64,000 nt of DNA. Origin: Pachyseris speciosa. Its lineage: Eukaryota; Cnidaria; Anthozoa; Scleractinia; Pachyseridae. Positions 62,620 through 64,000 of the stretch are shown piece after piece. Position 1 is the first letter of the stretch. Every line of letters begins with the position of its first letter. A program made the translations under genes and the position numbers. The stretch is from positions 218,501 to 282,500 of the forward strand of contig JAEMWC010000140.1 in NCBI GenBank assembly GCA_016490735.1. The letters are read 5' to 3'. The notes below the pieces were generated by a model. It did no database searches and had not been told where the DNA came from. It saw only the letters and a program-made list of their open reading frames with translations.

Positions 62620-63185
62620 CTAATGTTTTACAATTATACAATGTTTTACATGTTCTAGAAACGTTTCGTTCCAGCCATGACCTCCAAGTAACAGGCGGAA
62701 ATAATCACCTGACTGGGTCGTTAGTCAAAAGCGGCCATCACTACCTTACATAACTGCCTGGCCGGTAGACCAGGGCCATTCTAGAAACAGGACACAACTC
62801 AAATTTTGCAAATTTTAATTGCCAAGGCTAGAGCTATTGTTCTAACACAACTCTAAACCTGTCTTGTTTAAACCTTGACCCCCTGTAACAGGCGTACATA
62901 ACCACCTGACGGTCATTAGTCAACGTCGAGCATAACCATCTTACATAACTGCCTGGCCGATGGACCAGGGCCATGTGATAGTTAAAAGACATTTTTAAAT
63001 ATTATGAAGGCTTGAAATTTTTAGGAATTTTTATAATAAAGGTTTTGCTGTAATGCATCTCTAAACATGTCTTGTCTAAACCATAACCCCCAGTAACAGG
63101 CGGGCATAACCACCTGACTGGGTCGTTAGTCAAAGACGAGTATCACCACCTTACGTAACTGCCTGGCCAGTGGACTCGATCCATG
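62620..63185 (+). repeat. Three diverged copies of a ~200-bp repeat
   Basis: GTAACAGGCG starts at 62688, 62885 and 63093. Each is followed by CACCTGAC...GTTAGTCAA and ACATAACTGCCTGGCC at the same spacing. The period is about 197-208 bp, satellite-like. It may continue a larger array elsewhere. Confidence 0.75.
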
Positions 63186-63189
63186 ATGT

Positions 63190-64000
63190 AAAGAAAACAC
63201 CTCTGAAATATTATGAAGGCTTAAAATGTCGTCTATGACTCTTGAAGCTTGGCTACTCAGCTGACCGAAAGCCAAAATGGTCAAACAGGACATCTTATTA
63301 GCTCTAGTTTCCATTTCCTTTGATGACAAAAGAAAGGTAACACGGATCCTCACTTGGACTAGATACATGTACAAATTATTCAAGACAAAAACAGAATAAG
63401 AAATAGCAGAATTTACGAAAACATGTTTACATGCCCAAAAATTTAGGCCGAACGAATTATAAAACAGTTGTTGTTGCTATATTGCATGGTCATAGTCGCA
63501 TTTAACACCTTCCCTACATACAACCGAACTACAAAACGAAATTCGAAATGGGAAATAAATAAGCCGCCGGGATGCTCGGGATTCTTTGTAGGGGGTCATT
63601 TCGGTTAACTTTTAGGCGGCAAAATGCGCTCGACTCTATTATACCTACAAAATCACAGAAATAAATGAAAAAACGTAGATTAGAAACTTTTCTTTAGTTA
63701 TCTGATAACAGCTATCTCTGAGTTAACGGCTGATCGCGATCGATCGATATGACGTGGTGGTAACCCTAGCTACAGCTAGTTATATGTAAAAGTATTCATG
63801 GCCACCGCTCATGCGTTCTCAGGCGCGGATCCAAACCGGTTTCCACCATTTTACGGGTAAAACGTTCAGATTTTTGAAAATAGATATATTTTTAAAAATA
63901 AAAGTAAAACTTCCAAGCGTTAATCTTGAAACCTAGACAGTATTCTGTCCTAAAGACTCAAACGCCCAGTGGAATGCACTTTGGAGGATTATAATCTAAA
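63190..64000. other. Right-hand end of the window, nothing recognised
   Basis: No gene or repeat I can support. Confidence 0.4.

Noticed and set aside
62620..63185. CRISPR-like array
   Set aside because: Repeats are long, diverged and only three in number, with no unique short spacers and no cas genes; the genome is eukaryotic.

Overview
The window looks like animal, most likely cnidarian (stony-coral-like), genomic DNA. A large integrated Polinton/Maverick-type (adintovirus-like) double-stranded DNA element occupies roughly the first 15-16 kb. The remaining ~48 kb is AT-rich, intron-bearing host DNA dense in retroelements, MITE-like fold-backs, tRNA-derived SINEs and microsatellites. The cnidarian assignment is an inference from gene style: a multi-exon protein with P2X7-type ballast domain, a GCC2/GCC3 multi-pass membrane protein, a Kolobok-like transposase gene and CR1/L2 and L1-like LINEs.

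Region 1 (1-15.2 kb), Polinton. On the minus strand are a collagen-stalk fibre protein that runs off the left edge, a small acidic protein and the packaging ATPase. Divergent from these on the plus strand are an unknown helical protein, the penton-like minor capsid protein, an AT-hook basic protein, the double-jelly-roll major capsid protein, two small basic/amphipathic virion-type proteins, the adenain-like protease, a DUF5679-like zinc ribbon, a phospholipase-A2-domain minor capsid protein, a chromodomain integrase, a BRO-N/nuclease protein, an antisense HNH endonuclease and protein-primed DNA polymerase B. Most enzyme genes carry frameshifts or a stop, while most structural genes are open. 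A TCTAAY motif 9-11 nt before the start codon recurs upstream of eight genes and looks like the element's own promoter.

Region 2 (15.2-16.2 kb) is a cluster of inverted and tandem repeats beyond the polymerase gene, possibly the right end of the element. Its left end lies outside the window.

Region 3 (16.2-23.6 kb) holds a six- or seven-exon Kolobok-like transposase gene with one internal stop codon. Convergent to it is a four-exon minus-strand gene joining a CXC-type cysteine domain to a P2X7-like cytoplasmic (ballast) domain.

Region 4 (23.7-38 kb) is mostly mobile DNA: an L1-like LINE cut within its endonuclease domain, an inverted duplication, a nested palindromic repeat, a pogo-like fold-back, a full-length intact CR1/L2-like LINE ORF, a 3-kb unit with long inverted arms, several MITEs and a decayed LINE.

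Region 5 (40.1-58.0 kb) is a minus-strand host gene whose four visible exons splice in phase. It encodes cysteine-rich GCC2/GCC3 repeats followed by about nine transmembrane helices; its long introns are full of MITEs and SINEs. Region 6 (58-64 kb) holds LINE remnants, palindromes, a microsatellite and a ~200-bp-period repeat, with no convincing gene.
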